Shown piece after piece: positions 1-5,363 of a stretch of 7,113 nt of DNA. The DNA lies in NCBI GenBank assembly GCA_017861415.1, contig JAGFXS010000070.1:1-7113 (forward strand), written 5' to 3'. The first letter of the stretch is position 1. Every line of letters starts with the position of its first letter. This stretch comes from Bacillota bacterium (GTDB lineage: Bacteria > Bacillota > Clostridia > Oscillospirales > Oscillospiraceae). The notes beneath the pieces are model-generated. The model made no database searches, was not told the origin of the DNA, and saw nothing but the letters and a program-made list of their open reading frames with translations. A program made the translations under genes and the position numbers.

Positions 1-162
1 TTTCAAAAATATTTGTGTAAAATTGTAACATATTTTGTCGAGGCAATCAATTCCTTTTCCCTTTATTTACGCGATGGCCAGCCACAAAAACAAATAAATG
101 GAATACCCAAAATAAGGAATACTTTTCGCCTGCTTGTGGAAAACTGAGCGCATCCCCTTTAG

Positions 163-170
163 AAAGGAGG
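163..170 (+). promoter_or_regulatory. Ribosome binding site of the 58-aa gene
   Basis: AAAGGAGG sits 7 nt before ATG at 178. This near-perfect match to the anti-Shine-Dalgarno sequence decides the start over the in-frame GTG at 172. Confidence 0.75.
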
Positions 171-177
171 CGTGTTT

Positions 178-354
178 ATGGGAAAGCAGAAAGATAGTTC
201 GGATAAGACGAAGAAGACACCCAAAATCCCGGAATCCGCGATGGTGATTCCCAGCTCTTCCGATGCAACACAGAAAACCCGCATGAAGGGCATGACCGAT
301 CTCGTAGATCCCAAGGATGGCTTAAATGACAGTACCCAGAACGCCGTATGGTAA
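178..354 (+). CDS. Small hydrophilic protein of unknown function (58 aa)
   Basis: A 58-residue, highly polar protein, rich in Lys, Ser, Thr and Asp, with no signal peptide, membrane segment or cysteine. It begins MGKQKDSSDK and ends in NAVW. I do not recognise a family. ATG at 178 is chosen because AAAGGAGG at 163-170 lies 7 nt upstream, whereas an in-frame GTG at 172 would sit almost on the ribosome binding site. The gene is followed by a strong terminator at 391-422, which supports it being a real monocistronic unit. Upstream, TAAAAT at 18-23 resembles a -10 box, but any -35 would lie outside the window, so the promoter is unproven. The composition suggests a disordered cytoplasmic protein. 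Nothing in it looks phage-specific, so it is more likely a host gene next to the prophage. Confidence 0.6.
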   Translation: MGKQKDSSDKTKKTPKIPESAMVIPSSSDATQKTRMKGMTDLVDPKDGLNDSTQNAVW

Positions 355-390
355 ACAAGCGCATTATTGTTAATGAATCATCCTACGTCA

Positions 391-422
391 AAAAGAACCG
401 GGCCGTATGGCCCGGTTCTTTT
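391..422. terminator. Bidirectional intrinsic terminator between convergent genes
   Basis: The arms at 391-404 and 409-422 are perfectly complementary over 14 bp around a GTAT loop. The core is the GC-rich AACCGGGCC/GGCCCGGTT, with A-rich 5' and T-rich 3' edges. Because the arms end in A and T runs, either transcript has a U tract after the GC stem. It lies 36 nt after the stop of the + strand 58-aa gene and 11 nt after the stop of the - strand gene, exactly where a shared terminator is expected. Confidence 0.92.
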
Positions 423-433
423 GCGTTCATTAG

Positions 434-898
434 TTATTGTAGCAGCGCTGTGGAATGGTCAGAGGAAGCGAGGAAACGCGCTAGCTCATCGGGGATGGCC
501 TGGGCCTGGGCACCCTGGAGCTTGTACAGCCGGCCTCCTGCGTAGACCTGCTGCTCCCCATTAAAGAACACCTCAATGTCTTCTCCATCACCGGTGGAGT
601 CAAAATAGACGCGGTAAAGAGAGGCGCTGCGCGCCACATCCTTCTTGGCAAGGCCCCAGCTCATGACCTTGGCGGTGGCAAGCCGCTGATACAAATCCTC
701 CCCTTCCGCAGCGGTCAGGTACACCATGTCGGTGGGCTTCCCGTTTTCAAGCAGGGACACCTGACACTGGTATTCATCCATAGAGGAAGGGAGATATGCC
801 TTTGGTATATAACGAGGAATCATCTGAACGATGGTTACCAGTACGATGGCAAGGAAAAGGGGAATGACGGTGCGCCTAAAGAAAGATTGTTTTTTCAT
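434..898 (-). CDS. Membrane-anchored protein of unknown function (154 aa)
   Basis: A 154-residue protein with a basic N-terminus (MKKQSFFRR) followed by one hydrophobic segment at about residues 11-27. It fits a single-pass anchor or an uncleaved signal sequence with the rest outside the membrane. There is no lipobox cysteine. The soluble part is about 120 residues, with alternating charged and hydrophobic stretches (for example LYRVYFDSTGDGEDIEVFF), suggesting a small beta-rich domain. I do not recognise the family. The start is supported by AGGAG at 908-912 (read on the - strand), 9 nt upstream. It is divergent from the phage operon and convergent with the 58-aa gene. It is probably a chromosomal gene flanking the prophage, although a lysogen-expressed phage gene on the opposite strand cannot be excluded. 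Confidence 0.75.
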   Translation of the reverse strand: MKKQSFFRRTVIPLFLAIVLVTIVQMIPRYIPKAYLPSSMDEYQCQVSLLENGKPTDMVYLTAAEGEDLYQRLATAKVMSWGLAKKDVARSASLYRVYFDSTGDGEDIEVFFNGEQQVYAGGRLYKLQGAQAQAIPDELARFLASSDHSTALLQ

Positions 899-941
899 TG
901 AAGGGGTCTCCTTTATCGTGGGCTCTTATTAACACTTTTTT

Positions 942-970
942 AGCTTAGCATACGCGAAAAGAATTTGCAA
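942..970 (-). promoter_or_regulatory. Possible promoter of the membrane-protein gene
   Basis: On the - strand, TTGCAA (965-970) is followed after 17 nt by TAAGCT (942-947), which gives correct sigma-70/SigA spacing but only a partial -10 match. An overlapping TATGCT (947-952) is a better -10 but lacks a good -35 at 17 nt. The position, about 45 nt upstream of the start codon, is sensible. Confidence 0.3.
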
Positions 971-993
971 TACCACTGAAAAATCCTGAAAAT
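965..993 (+). promoter_or_regulatory. Possible promoter of the packaging/head operon
   Basis: TTGCAA at 965-970 and GAAAAT at 988-993 are separated by 17 nt. Each matches the SigA consensus at four of six positions. Transcription would begin close to the palindrome at 1004-1019. TTGCAA is self-complementary and could also be the -35 of the opposite-strand promoter. The operon may instead be read from a late promoter or from host transcription, so this is tentative. Confidence 0.3.
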
Positions 994-1003
994 TTCTTTT
1001 TTG

Positions 1004-1019
1004 TGTACATAAATGTACA
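1004..1019. promoter_or_regulatory. Perfect palindrome, possible operator
   Basis: TGTACAT-AA-ATGTACA is a perfect inverted repeat with 7-bp arms and a 2-nt centre, ending 41 nt before the first phage gene. Its size and symmetry suit a dimeric helix-turn-helix protein. No regulator gene is visible in the window, so the binding partner is unknown. Confidence 0.4.
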
Positions 1020-1046
1020 AGGTTTTCCCCGTTTCAAGTGGCTTTG

Positions 1047-1054
1047 AAGGAGGA
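1047..1054 (+). promoter_or_regulatory. Ribosome binding site deciding a GTG start
   Basis: AAGGAGGA is 6 nt from GTG at 1061 (7 nt if counted from the AGGAGG core at 1048-1053). The in-frame ATG at 1055 directly abuts it and the ATG at 1013 has no ribosome binding site, so GTG 1061 is preferred. Confidence 0.65.
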
Positions 1055-1060
1055 ATGCCT

Positions 1061-1408
1061 GTGATAAAAAAGAGAGGCCTATCCCGGGAGGCCGTCCTGA
1101 AAGAAATGCTCCGCTTGGTGACCAGCCCCGTCAATGACGCTGTACGGCTGGCTTACCTCTCCGAAGAACAGCAAGGAGAGATTGCTGGGCTAAATCTTTT
1201 GGGACTCACCCAATTTAAACGCAACAGCAACGGAACCGTGGAGCTCACCTTCGCTGATCGCATGGGCGGGTTGGAGGCCCTGATGGACCGGCTTGAGGAA
1301 GAGCGGGAAGACCGGGCCACGGCCTTTTTTAGGGCCTTGGAAACCATTTCTCCCGATACCGCAACCGTCGGGGGGGACGCCCTCACCGAGGGGGTCAGCA
1401 GACGATGA
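1061..1408 (+). CDS. Probable phage terminase small subunit
   Basis: A 115-residue protein starting MIKKRGLSRE from GTG 1061. In tailed phages the small subunit recognises the packaging site and recruits the large subunit. Residues about 6-33 form a helical segment (REAVLKEMLRLVTSPVNDAVRLAYL). Residues about 44-75 contain LNLLGLTQFKRNSNGTVEL followed by FADRMGGLEALMDRL. This resembles the region of Firmicutes phage small terminases in which a 'D-R/K-x-x-A-L-x-x-L' helix closes the domain. A classic N-terminal helix-turn-helix is not obvious. The assignment rests mainly on position: the gene overlaps the large terminase by 4 nt (ATGA at 1405-1408), the canonical order. The acidic, low-complexity C-terminus may be flexible. 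An earlier ATG at 1055 would add only two residues. Confidence 0.68.
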   Translation: MIKKRGLSREAVLKEMLRLVTSPVNDAVRLAYLSEEQQGEIAGLNLLGLTQFKRNSNGTVELTFADRMGGLEALMDRLEEEREDRATAFFRALETISPDTATVGGDALTEGVSRR

Positions 1409-2664
1409 TCCCCACCGCCTTCTCCCAAAAGCAACAGAAGGTTCTGACCTGGTGGGGGGCCTCATCTCCCCAACGCAGCCGGGATGCCATCATCTGCGAC
1501 GGCGCTGTGCGCAGCGGGAAAACCCTAGCCATGGGATTGTCCTTCTTTTGCTGGGCAATGGCCCGATTTCAGAATCAGCAGCTGGCTCTCTGCGGGAAAA
1601 CCGTGGAGGCTGTGCGCAGAAATCTTCTGATCTCCGTCCTACCCGTTATCAAGGAGCTGGGCTTTTCTTGGGAAGAAAAGCGAAGCCGGAATCAGCTCAC
1701 CATTCGCTTCGGGGAGAGGATCAACACCTTCTATCTCTTTGGGGGACGGGATGAGAGCAGCGCTGCCCTCATACAGGGGATGACCCTGGCAGGCGCACTC
1801 CTGGACGAGGTGGCCCTGATGCCACGCTCCTTCGTGGAACAGACCTGCGCCCGCTGTTCGGTCACAGGGGCAAAGCTCTGGTTCAGCTGCAACCCGGAAG
1901 GGCCCTCCCACTGGTTCTACCGGGAGTGGATTTTGAAGGCAGAGGGGAAAAATGCCCTACACATCCGCTTTCGCATGGAGGACAACCCCACACTTTCTCC
2001 TGAGACAAAAACCCGCTATGAAAAGGCATTCCACGGAGCTTTTTATAGGCGCTTCATCTTGGGGGAATGGTCTGCCGCCGACGGACTTGTCTATGACTTC
2101 TTCGACGAATCCTTTATCGGCACCGTTCCGGAGGGGCCTTTTTCTCGTTGGGTGATCTCCTGCGATTACGGCACGGTGAATCCAACCTCTATGGGGCTGT
2201 GGGGTCTTCAGGGGCAGGTCTGGTATCGGGTGAAGGAGTTCTATTATGATGCCAGGGCGCAAGGCACCCAGAAGACCGACGGAGAATATGTTCGAGAGCT
2301 TACTTGTCTTGCAGGAGGGCGGCCCTTGGACTGCGTGGTGGTGGATCCCTCCGCTGCCAGCTTCATTGAGGCCTTAAAGAGAGCCGGATTTTCCGTCGTC
2401 AAAGCCCAAAATGAAGTCCTGTCCGGCATCCGGATGACCGCCGAGGCCCTGAAGGACGGCCGTGTGGTTATCTGCCAGCCCTGTCAGGACGCTATCCGGG
2501 AGTTTTCCTCTTACTGTTGGGATCTGAGAGAAGGCACCCGGGATCAAGTGAAAAAAGAGTTTGACCACGCTATGGACGAAATTCGCTACTTTGTGGCTAC
2601 CGTCCTCCGCAACCAGCGGCCCGAGAGCTTCGCCGCCGCCTTTGTGGAGCGGGGTGTGGTGTGA
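1405..2664 (+). CDS. terL: Phage terminase large subunit (packaging ATPase/nuclease)
   Basis: A 419-residue motor that uses ATP to drive DNA through the portal and cuts concatemers, typical in length for PBSX/SPP1-like large terminases. N-terminal ATPase: Walker A GAVRSGKT at residues 33-40, Walker B LLDE at 132-135 with Glu135 as the likely catalytic residue, and the coupling motif SCNPEGPSHW at 161-170. C-terminal RNase H-like nuclease: candidate metal-binding acids are Asp254 (ISCDYG), Asp314 (VVVDPS) and Asp387/Asp391 (DHAMDEIRYF). All key motifs are present, so the enzyme looks intact. ATG 1405 overlaps the upstream stop as ATGA, indicating translational coupling. The stop codon lies inside an 8-bp hairpin before the portal gene. 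Confidence 0.96.
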   Translation: MIPTAFSQKQQKVLTWWGASSPQRSRDAIICDGAVRSGKTLAMGLSFFCWAMARFQNQQLALCGKTVEAVRRNLLISVLPVIKELGFSWEEKRSRNQLTIRFGERINTFYLFGGRDESSAALIQGMTLAGALLDEVALMPRSFVEQTCARCSVTGAKLWFSCNPEGPSHWFYREWILKAEGKNALHIRFRMEDNPTLSPETKTRYEKAFHGAFYRRFILGEWSAADGLVYDFFDESFIGTVPEGPFSRWVISCDYGTVNPTSMGLWGLQGQVWYRVKEFYYDARAQGTQKTDGEYVRELTCLAGGRPLDCVVVDPSAASFIEALKRAGFSVVKAQNEVLSGIRMTAEALKDGRVVICQPCQDAIREFSSYCWDLREGTRDQVKKEFDHAMDEIRYFVATVLRNQRPESFAAAFVERGVV

Positions 2665-2682
2665 CAGCCATTGAGGCTGTCA
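2662..2682 (+). promoter_or_regulatory. RNA hairpin over the terL stop codon
   Basis: TGACAGCC (2662-2669) and GGCTGTCA (2675-2682) are a perfect 8-bp inverted repeat with an ATTGA loop. The 5' arm begins with the terL stop codon, and the 3' arm ends 8 nt before the portal ribosome binding site. No T run follows, so it is not a typical intrinsic terminator. It could affect coupling or mRNA processing. Confidence 0.5.
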
Positions 2683-2690
2683 TCAGATTT

Positions 2691-2695
2691 GGAGG
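2691..2695 (+). promoter_or_regulatory. Ribosome binding site deciding the portal start
   Basis: GGAGG lies 7 nt before ATG 2703. The alternative in-frame GTG at 2661 overlaps the terL stop but lacks a recognisable binding site and would add 14 residues that are untypical of portals. Confidence 0.7.
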
Positions 2696-2702
2696 TTTGC
2701 CT

Positions 2703-3887
2703 ATGGGTTTATTTCATCGTAAGTCTCGTCCCGTGCCAGCAGTGCTGCCCCCCCAGGTGCAGCTTCGGCCCGGCACAAACCACCCGTTCGGGATGCTGGA
2801 AGGGTACACCCCCCTCCACAGCCCCGAATTTGCCCTATATCGTGCCATTCGGGAGGCTGTTCCCGTGGTGGATGCCGCCATTTGGAAGCTGATACGCCTG
2901 TCTGGTGGCGTGACCGCCCGTTGTCCTGATCCAAACACCGAGGAAGCGCTAAATCAGTTTCTTCGCACAGTGAAGACAGGCTGGAATCAAGTGGGCATCC
3001 AGTCCTTCCTAGACGGATACTTAGACTCCCTCCTCACAAACGGCAGGGCCGTGGGAGAACTGGTGCTCTCCCACGGAGGCACCGACGTCGAGGCCGTCCT
3101 CTGCGGGTCGGTTTCCCAGATTCAGATAAAGGAATCGGGCTCCCCCTTGGAACTGCTTTTGTGCGGCAGAGAGCCAGATGGCAGCAGCAGGGTGCTGCCT
3201 TATCAGGAGCTCCTCCTCTTTACCCCCTACCAGCCCACACCAGAGGCTCCCTATGGAACCTCCCTCCTTTACGCCATGCCCTTCCTCAGCAATATCCTCC
3301 TGAAAATCTACCAGACACTGGGGGTTAATTGGGAGCGGGCCGGGAATGTGCGCTTTTCTGTGGTCTACAAACCACAAGGAGAGGCTTTAGAGCCTGGAGC
3401 GGCCCGAGAGCGCAGCCAAATGCTGGCTTCCGAATGGTCCGCCGCTATGCAGAGCTCCCGGTCCGGGTCGGTGCGGGATTTTGTTGCAGTGGGAGATGTG
3501 GAGATCAAGGTTATCGGTGCGGAGAGCCAAATTCCTGACTGTCAGGTGCCTGTGCGCCTTATCCTCGAACAGCTTATCGCCCAGACCGGCATCCCACCCT
3601 TCCTCCTGGGCCTGAATTGGTCTTCTACGGAGCGCATGAGCTCCCAGCAGGCCGACGTAATGACCAGTGAGATCACCGCCCTGCGCAGAACCCTTACCCC
3701 GCCCCTGGAAAAAATCTGCCGACTTTGGCTTCGGCTCCACGGTTACGATCCAAGGGTGGAAATTCTCTGGGAGGACATTAACCTACAGGATCAGGTGGAG
3801 GAGGCGAAGGCGCTGCTCTATCAGCAGCAGGCCAGACGCCTAAAATTAGAAAATGACACCTTGGAGGATGAACGGAATGGACATTAA
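2703..3887 (+). CDS. Phage portal protein
   Basis: A 394-residue protein that would form the ring at one capsid vertex, through which DNA enters and to which the tail attaches. It begins MGLFHRKS, a common start for HK97/PBSX-type portals. Recognisable stretches include LGVNWERAGNVRFSVVYKP at about residues 206-224 and LIAQTGIPPFLLGLNW at about 291-306. The latter is followed by a Ser/Thr-rich segment and a long helical region with ITALRRTLTPPLEKICRLWL, which fits the portal stem and wing helices. The length is normal to slightly short for the family. It lies immediately after terL and overlaps the protease gene by 11 nt. ATG 2703 is chosen for its ribosome binding site. Assignment to the portal family is confident; the exact subfamily is not determined. 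Confidence 0.93.
   Translation: MGLFHRKSRPVPAVLPPQVQLRPGTNHPFGMLEGYTPLHSPEFALYRAIREAVPVVDAAIWKLIRLSGGVTARCPDPNTEEALNQFLRTVKTGWNQVGIQSFLDGYLDSLLTNGRAVGELVLSHGGTDVEAVLCGSVSQIQIKESGSPLELLLCGREPDGSSRVLPYQELLLFTPYQPTPEAPYGTSLLYAMPFLSNILLKIYQTLGVNWERAGNVRFSVVYKPQGEALEPGAARERSQMLASEWSAAMQSSRSGSVRDFVAVGDVEIKVIGAESQIPDCQVPVRLILEQLIAQTGIPPFLLGLNWSSTERMSSQQADVMTSEITALRRTLTPPLEKICRLWLRLHGYDPRVEILWEDINLQDQVEEAKALLYQQQARRLKLENDTLEDERNGH
3863..3867 (+). promoter_or_regulatory. Ribosome binding site deciding the protease start
   Basis: GGAGG lies 9 nt before ATG 3877. In-frame ATGs at 3853 and 3868 lie before or directly on it and are less likely. Confidence 0.65.
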
Positions 3888-4818
3888 GAAACACGCGTTG
3901 GCCGGATTGGTCTCTGGGGAGGCCGCCGCCCCCGCCTCGGAGTTGGAGGCCCTTAACCGTTTTACCAAAACCCCGCTAACCCAAGAGCAGGTCTACCTGT
4001 TCCAGGTGAGACTCTGCGACAATCAGGTGGATCGAGACGGAGAGTGCTTCTCTCATGCGTCCCTAGAGCAGTTAGCCCCTCTCTTTGTAGGGAAGACCGG
4101 TATCTTTGATCACAGTTGGAGCGCAAGAGATCAGGCCGCCAGAATCTACCGCACCGAGGTGTGTGCGGAACCGGGCATCGTCCCTGAGACGGGGGAGTGC
4201 GCCAGTTTCCTCAAGGGTTACGCATATATGCTCCGGAATGAAGAGAATGCGCCCCTCATTGCCGACATTGAGGCGGGCATCAAGAAAGAGGTCAGCGTCA
4301 GCTGCGCCGTCGCGCGGCGGGTCTGCTCCCTCTGCGGAAACGATATGGGGTCTGAGGGAACCTGCCGCCATGTGAAAGGGAAACTCTACGACGGCAAACG
4401 CTGTGCAGCTATTCTGCAGGATCCTACCGACGCCTTCGAGTGGTCTTTTGTGGCGGTGCCTGCTCAGCGCAATGCCGGAGTGATCAAGGCCATGGAGCGC
4501 CGTAATGCCGCCCAAAAGGGTCAGAGCGAGGCCTACTGGATGGAGCAGCTTCATCAGCTGGAGAAAGAGGCCGAACAGGGGAGGCGCTATCTGGAAAATT
4601 TGCGGGAAGAGGTGCTGCGGTTGGCACTTCTTGCCCGAGACGGTCTGGAGAAAAGTACCATCTCCGGCATTGTGAAAAAGCTGGAGGAAAACGAGCTCCT
4701 GCAAATGAAGGCCGTCTACGAGGCTGCAGCCGGGAAACGGCTACCCCTTCAGACCCAGCTTCGATATACCACCGAGAAAACCTCAAACAGCGGGGATGAT
4801 GGCGCCTTTCGCATCTGA
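3877..4818 (+). CDS. Prohead protease with Cys/His cluster and coiled-coil tail
   Basis: A 313-residue protein, probably the HK97-type (S78-like) protease that matures the procapsid. Residues about 38-95 contain the family-like core VRLCDNQVDRDGECF and GKTGIFDHSW; His79 is the likely catalytic His. IKKEVSVSCAV places the likely catalytic Ser at 140 (or 142), and EWSFVAVPAQRNAGV (188-202) is the usual closing motif. Between them lies a cluster Cys150, Cys153, Cys163, His165, Cys176 that looks able to bind zinc. Residues about 206-290 are Glu/Lys/Leu-rich and probably coiled coil. No separate scaffold gene is seen before the capsid gene, so I infer this tail may act as scaffold. The gene overlaps the portal by 11 nt. 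The protease family is fairly sure, while the zinc and scaffold roles are inferred. Confidence 0.82.
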   Translation: MDIKKHALAGLVSGEAAAPASELEALNRFTKTPLTQEQVYLFQVRLCDNQVDRDGECFSHASLEQLAPLFVGKTGIFDHSWSARDQAARIYRTEVCAEPGIVPETGECASFLKGYAYMLRNEENAPLIADIEAGIKKEVSVSCAVARRVCSLCGNDMGSEGTCRHVKGKLYDGKRCAAILQDPTDAFEWSFVAVPAQRNAGVIKAMERRNAAQKGQSEAYWMEQLHQLEKEAEQGRRYLENLREEVLRLALLARDGLEKSTISGIVKKLEENELLQMKAVYEAAAGKRLPLQTQLRYTTEKTSNSGDDGAFRI

Positions 4819-4998
4819 CCCTCTTTGAGATATAGCCGGAAGCGCGAAGTCGTCGCGAGCAGCGGGATAAGATCCGGAGCAAAAAACAAACCACGGAGCG
4901 CCCCGTGGGAGCGGATGTTTGTTTTGCAGACGGAGGGGCTTAGAGCCGCGTCGTGAGTAGGCGTAGCGTGACATTAATTTTTAAGGAGGAGTTTTCAA
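4819..4998 (+). ncRNA. Candidate structured RNA in the head operon
   Basis: A 180-nt gap without a plausible gene, in an operon that otherwise overlaps. Helices visible by eye are: CCGGA (4836-4840) with TCCGG (4873-4877), enclosing CGCGA (4843-4847) with TCGCG (4853-4857); a 5' arm 4879-4891 with GTTTGTTTTGC (4917-4927), allowing a 2-nt bulge, enclosing CCACGG (4891-4896) with CCGTGG (4903-4908); and a possible closing stem CCCTC (4819-4823) with GAGGG (4933-4937). The nested arms share C4891, so not every pair can form at once. It is placed before the decoration and capsid genes, whose products are needed in the greatest amounts, so it could be an mRNA stabiliser, a processing site or a cis-regulator. 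A small inserted element is an alternative. Confidence 0.45.
4983..4990 (+). promoter_or_regulatory. Strong ribosome binding site of the decoration gene
   Basis: AAGGAGGA lies 8 nt before ATG 4999 in an AT-rich, probably unstructured stretch. This suits very high translation of a structural protein. Confidence 0.75.
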
Positions 4999-5337
4999 AT
5001 GAGCGTTGCTTTCTATGGAACCCAGGAAACCGTGTTGAGCTTCGAGGCTGGGGAGGTCACCCCCGGTTATCCCGTGGCCATCAGCCAGAACAACACCGTA
5101 GCCAATGCCCCCAGCGGCATTGCCCCCGCGGGGGTTGCCATTCATGTGCGGGAGGGGATTGCGGCCGTGCAGCTCCACGGCTACACCGAGTTGCCCTACT
5201 CCGGCACCGCACCCACGCTTGGCTGGGCCAAGCTGGTCGCCGACGGTGCAGGTGGCATGAAGACCGATGCAGGCGGCATCGGCTGTCTGGTAGTCTCCGT
5301 GAACGAAACGGGGAAGACACTGGGCATGTACCTCTAA
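4999..5337 (+). CDS. Probable head decoration (capsid cement) protein
   Basis: A 112-residue protein without signal peptide, membrane segment or cysteine-rich motif (one Cys only). It is rich in Gly, Ala, Val and Thr, with likely beta strands throughout: FEAGEVTPGYPVAISQNN at about 15-32, a Pro/Gly-rich turn, AGVAIHVREGIAAVQLHGY at about 44-62, and a C-terminal strand VVSVNETGKTLGMYL. This composition, size and place immediately before the major capsid gene match small trimeric capsid-stabilising proteins of many siphophages. The family match is by general appearance, not by a diagnostic motif. It has its own strong ribosome binding site after the structured 180-nt gap, so its expression may be set separately from the upstream genes. 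Confidence 0.65.
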   Translation: MSVAFYGTQETVLSFEAGEVTPGYPVAISQNNTVANAPSGIAPAGVAIHVREGIAAVQLHGYTELPYSGTAPTLGWAKLVADGAGGMKTDAGGIGCLVVSVNETGKTLGMYL

Positions 5338-5363
5338 TCACAACATGGAAAGGATGATGGATC

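Noticed and set aside
1013..1060. Upstream ATG start at 1013 for the small terminase
   Set aside because: The ATG is inside the palindrome and has no ribosome binding site, while GTG 1061 is ideally spaced from AAGGAGGA.
1293..1754. A 153-codon + strand frame across the small/large terminase junction
   Set aside because: It is a shadow frame rich in Pro, Gly and Ser that overlaps two well-supported genes, including the Walker A region.
4072..4704. A 210-codon open frame on the - strand
   Set aside because: It lies wholly inside the protease gene, starts at TTG without a ribosome binding site, and its product has no phage or other recognisable motif. The + strand protein has clear family motifs.
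4879..4927. Intrinsic terminator in the gap before the decoration gene
   Set aside because: The hairpins are not followed by a U run, and termination here would cut off the head genes. A structured RNA or processing site fits better.
4953..5357. A 134-codon + strand frame overlapping the decoration gene
   Set aside because: It is very Arg/His/Cys-rich, as expected from a shifted reading frame, and has no ribosome binding site. The other frame has a strong site and a capsid-like protein.
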